This document shows positions 62,886 to 64,000 of a stretch of DNA of 64,000 bases, in pieces. Where the stretch lies: assembly GCF_003852425.1 (NCBI RefSeq), contig NZ_QAJN01000014.1, positions 1 to 64,000 of the forward strand, read 5' to 3'. This DNA comes from Paucibacter sp. KBW04. Its GTDB lineage: Bacteria > Pseudomonadota > Gammaproteobacteria > Burkholderiales > Burkholderiaceae_C. The notes below the pieces were generated by a model. It saw only the letters and a list, made by a program, of their open reading frames with translations, did not search any database and was not told the origin of the DNA. Positions within the stretch are counted from its first letter, which is position 1. Every line of letters starts with the position of its first letter. The position numbers and the translations under genes are program-made.

Positions 62886-64000
62886 TCAACCGGTGGTTGA
62901 ACAGCCGGTGCTCTCAAATTCCTGGACCGATAGATAGCGAGCCGCAGGGAAGAACGGCCCCAAGGCAGCCTGCTCATCACCGGGTTGATGAACTTCGAAA
63001 AGGCTTTGCTTGAAGTCAGGGGCTGGCAGCATCTGTCGGTAGACCAATATGCCGCCCGCCGGGTTACCCAAGCCGTCTCCTTGCGAGCCCCAATCCATCC
63101 AGGCGACGCCACAAGGCTTGTTGGCATTGCGCGGCCTGGCTTGCGGGGTGGAGATCACCAGGGTGTAGCGGCCTTGAGCGTCCACGGGCACTTGCTCATC
63201 GAAAAGGCAACTATCGACCGCGTTGTCATACAAGGATCGGTACTTGCAAAAGGACCAGTAACGCAGATCACCGGTCGGCATGCGATCGGGCCCGGACTGA
63301 GTCGCAGGTACCCGCGGGGCCCGCCCTTGCAACACCAAGACATCACCGAATCGTCGGTCCACCATGGCGGCCATATAAGTGTTGTCCAAGGTGCTGAAGA
63401 ACCCCCCTTGGCGCCGCGCGCTGATCAAGTCCTTTATGGACTCAAATCGGGTACCGGCCAAGTAAGGCAGGACCGCGTAGCTTGGGTTGAAGAAGGCATA
63501 CCAACGCAGTTCCTTCTGCGCAGGATGGAACGCCGAGGTCTGGCTGCGCAAGGTCAGCAGCGTCTGGTTGGCGTCCGCCTCCATGGCGGTTCGGCGCACG
63601 GCGCCCTCCTTGATCACCATCTCGCGGCACAGCGCCTCGCCTTCGAGCACCTTGCCGTCCGCCAGACGCATGCGCGGCTTGGGCAGAGCCACGCCACCCT
63701 TGGCACCGCGGCCTTGGTCGGGCACATAGATCCGCATCCACAGCAGCTGGGGCTTGTCATCGGCCGGCAGGTAGAGGGTGTTGGCCGGGCGCCGGGCATC
63801 CACCGCGGCGATATTCGATCCCGCCTCGATTTGGTCGGCCCGGATCAGGCGCAGCTGGTAAGCCCGTTGCGAGGCTTGCCGGGTAGCGCCCGGCACAAAA
63901 GGATTGATGCCACCGGGCTTGGGCTGAATCATCACGTCGTTGAGCCTGTCCACCGGGCGCGCCTGCTGGTCATAGCTATTGAAAGACAGATGCCTTGCAT
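62886..64000 (-). CDS. Unrecognised protein, 5' end beyond the window
   Basis: The frame is open from base 64000 down to the stop at 62886, giving 371 visible codons. A GTG at 63953 is possible, but the open frame and in-register residues upstream of it (HLSFNSYDQQARPVDRLND) suggest the gene starts outside the window. The sequence has FYMRIYV-like content (LLWMRIYVPDQGRG), ELRWYAFFNPSYAVLPYL and paired cysteines (YRSLYDNAVDSCLFDE, NKPCGVAWMDWG, FESTGCSTTG) that hint at an exported protein. I do not recognise a family. It is upstream of the outer-membrane protein and DUF1254 genes and probably belongs to that operon. Confidence 0.75.
   Translation of the reverse strand, partial: ARHLSFNSYDQQARPVDRLNDVMIQPKPGGINPFVPGATRQASQRAYQLRLIRADQIEAGSNIAAVDARRPANTLYLPADDKPQLLWMRIYVPDQGRGAKGGVALPKPRMRLADGKVLEGEALCREMVIKEGAVRRTAMEADANQTLLTLRSQTSAFHPAQKELRWYAFFNPSYAVLPYLAGTRFESIKDLISARRQGGFFSTLDNTYMAAMVDRRFGDVLVLQGRAPRVPATQSGPDRMPTGDLRYWSFCKYRSLYDNAVDSCLFDEQVPVDAQGRYTLVISTPQARPRNANKPCGVAWMDWGSQGDGLGNPAGGILVYRQMLPAPDFKQSLFEVHQPGDEQAALGPFFPAARYLSVQEFESTGCSTTG

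Overview
The window looks like part of the chromosome of a high-GC, flagellated betaproteobacterium. Red-type (form IC) RuBisCO, the order of the che genes, and the kinase-phosphatase-rph-rdgB-hemW block all fit Burkholderiales of the Rubrivivax/Leptothrix/Roseateles kind. That placement is an inference from gene content and protein style, not from a search. Coding density is high. There is one tRNA gene, no rRNA operon and no CRISPR array.

Layout. 1-4.7 kb is an accessory, partly lower-GC stretch. It holds the end of an IS66-family element that has cut off the 3' end of a fecR-type anti-sigma gene, the partner FecI-type sigma factor, an intact frame that reads as a catalytically dead IS256-type transposase core, a divergent small XRE regulator with two palindromic operators, and a TfoX-like protein. 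It ends at a tRNA-Ser(CGA). 5.2-24.9 kb is core chromosome: a chemoreceptor, serS, ispH-fkpB, radC-smr, an overlapping diguanylate cyclase/FlhG-like ATPase/truncated haemoglobin unit, cheR-cheD-cheB, an EAL-CBS-GGDEF protein, a LysR regulator, and the kinase/PP2C/rph/rdgB/hemW operon opposite yicC. 25.4-40.7 kb is a two-partner secretion pair: a TpsB-type outer-membrane transporter and a 4523-residue TpsA exoprotein, most of whose length is four copies of a 753-754-residue super-repeat built of YDG/MBG-like modules.

40.7-50.6 kb is a Calvin-cycle operon, cbbLSXYFPTA, opposite its LysR regulator cbbR. It encodes RuBisCO, its activase, a CbbY sugar-bisphosphate phosphatase, fructose bisphosphatase, phosphoribulokinase, transketolase and class II aldolase. 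These make and use ribulose-1,5-bisphosphate and run part of the regeneration arm. The phosphoglycerate kinase, glyceraldehyde-3-phosphate dehydrogenase and pentose epimerase steps are not encoded here. 50.9-60 kb is a second signalling cluster: a chemoreceptor, a PAS histidine kinase, a FIST-domain sensor, a 1212-residue hybrid kinase (three PAS, two REC, one HPt) and an HD-GYP response regulator. 60.1-64 kb is an operon of exported proteins (DUF1254/DUF1214, a meta-pathway-type outer-membrane protein, and an unrecognised protein running off the end).

Theme. Several units link environmental or redox sensing to motility and cyclic-di-GMP: chemoreceptors, CheRDB, one diguanylate cyclase, one EAL protein and one HD-GYP protein. 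The most unusual items are the dead-transposase/sigma/XRE locus and the super-repeat exoprotein, whose stop codon overlaps that of cbbR in a single CTAG.
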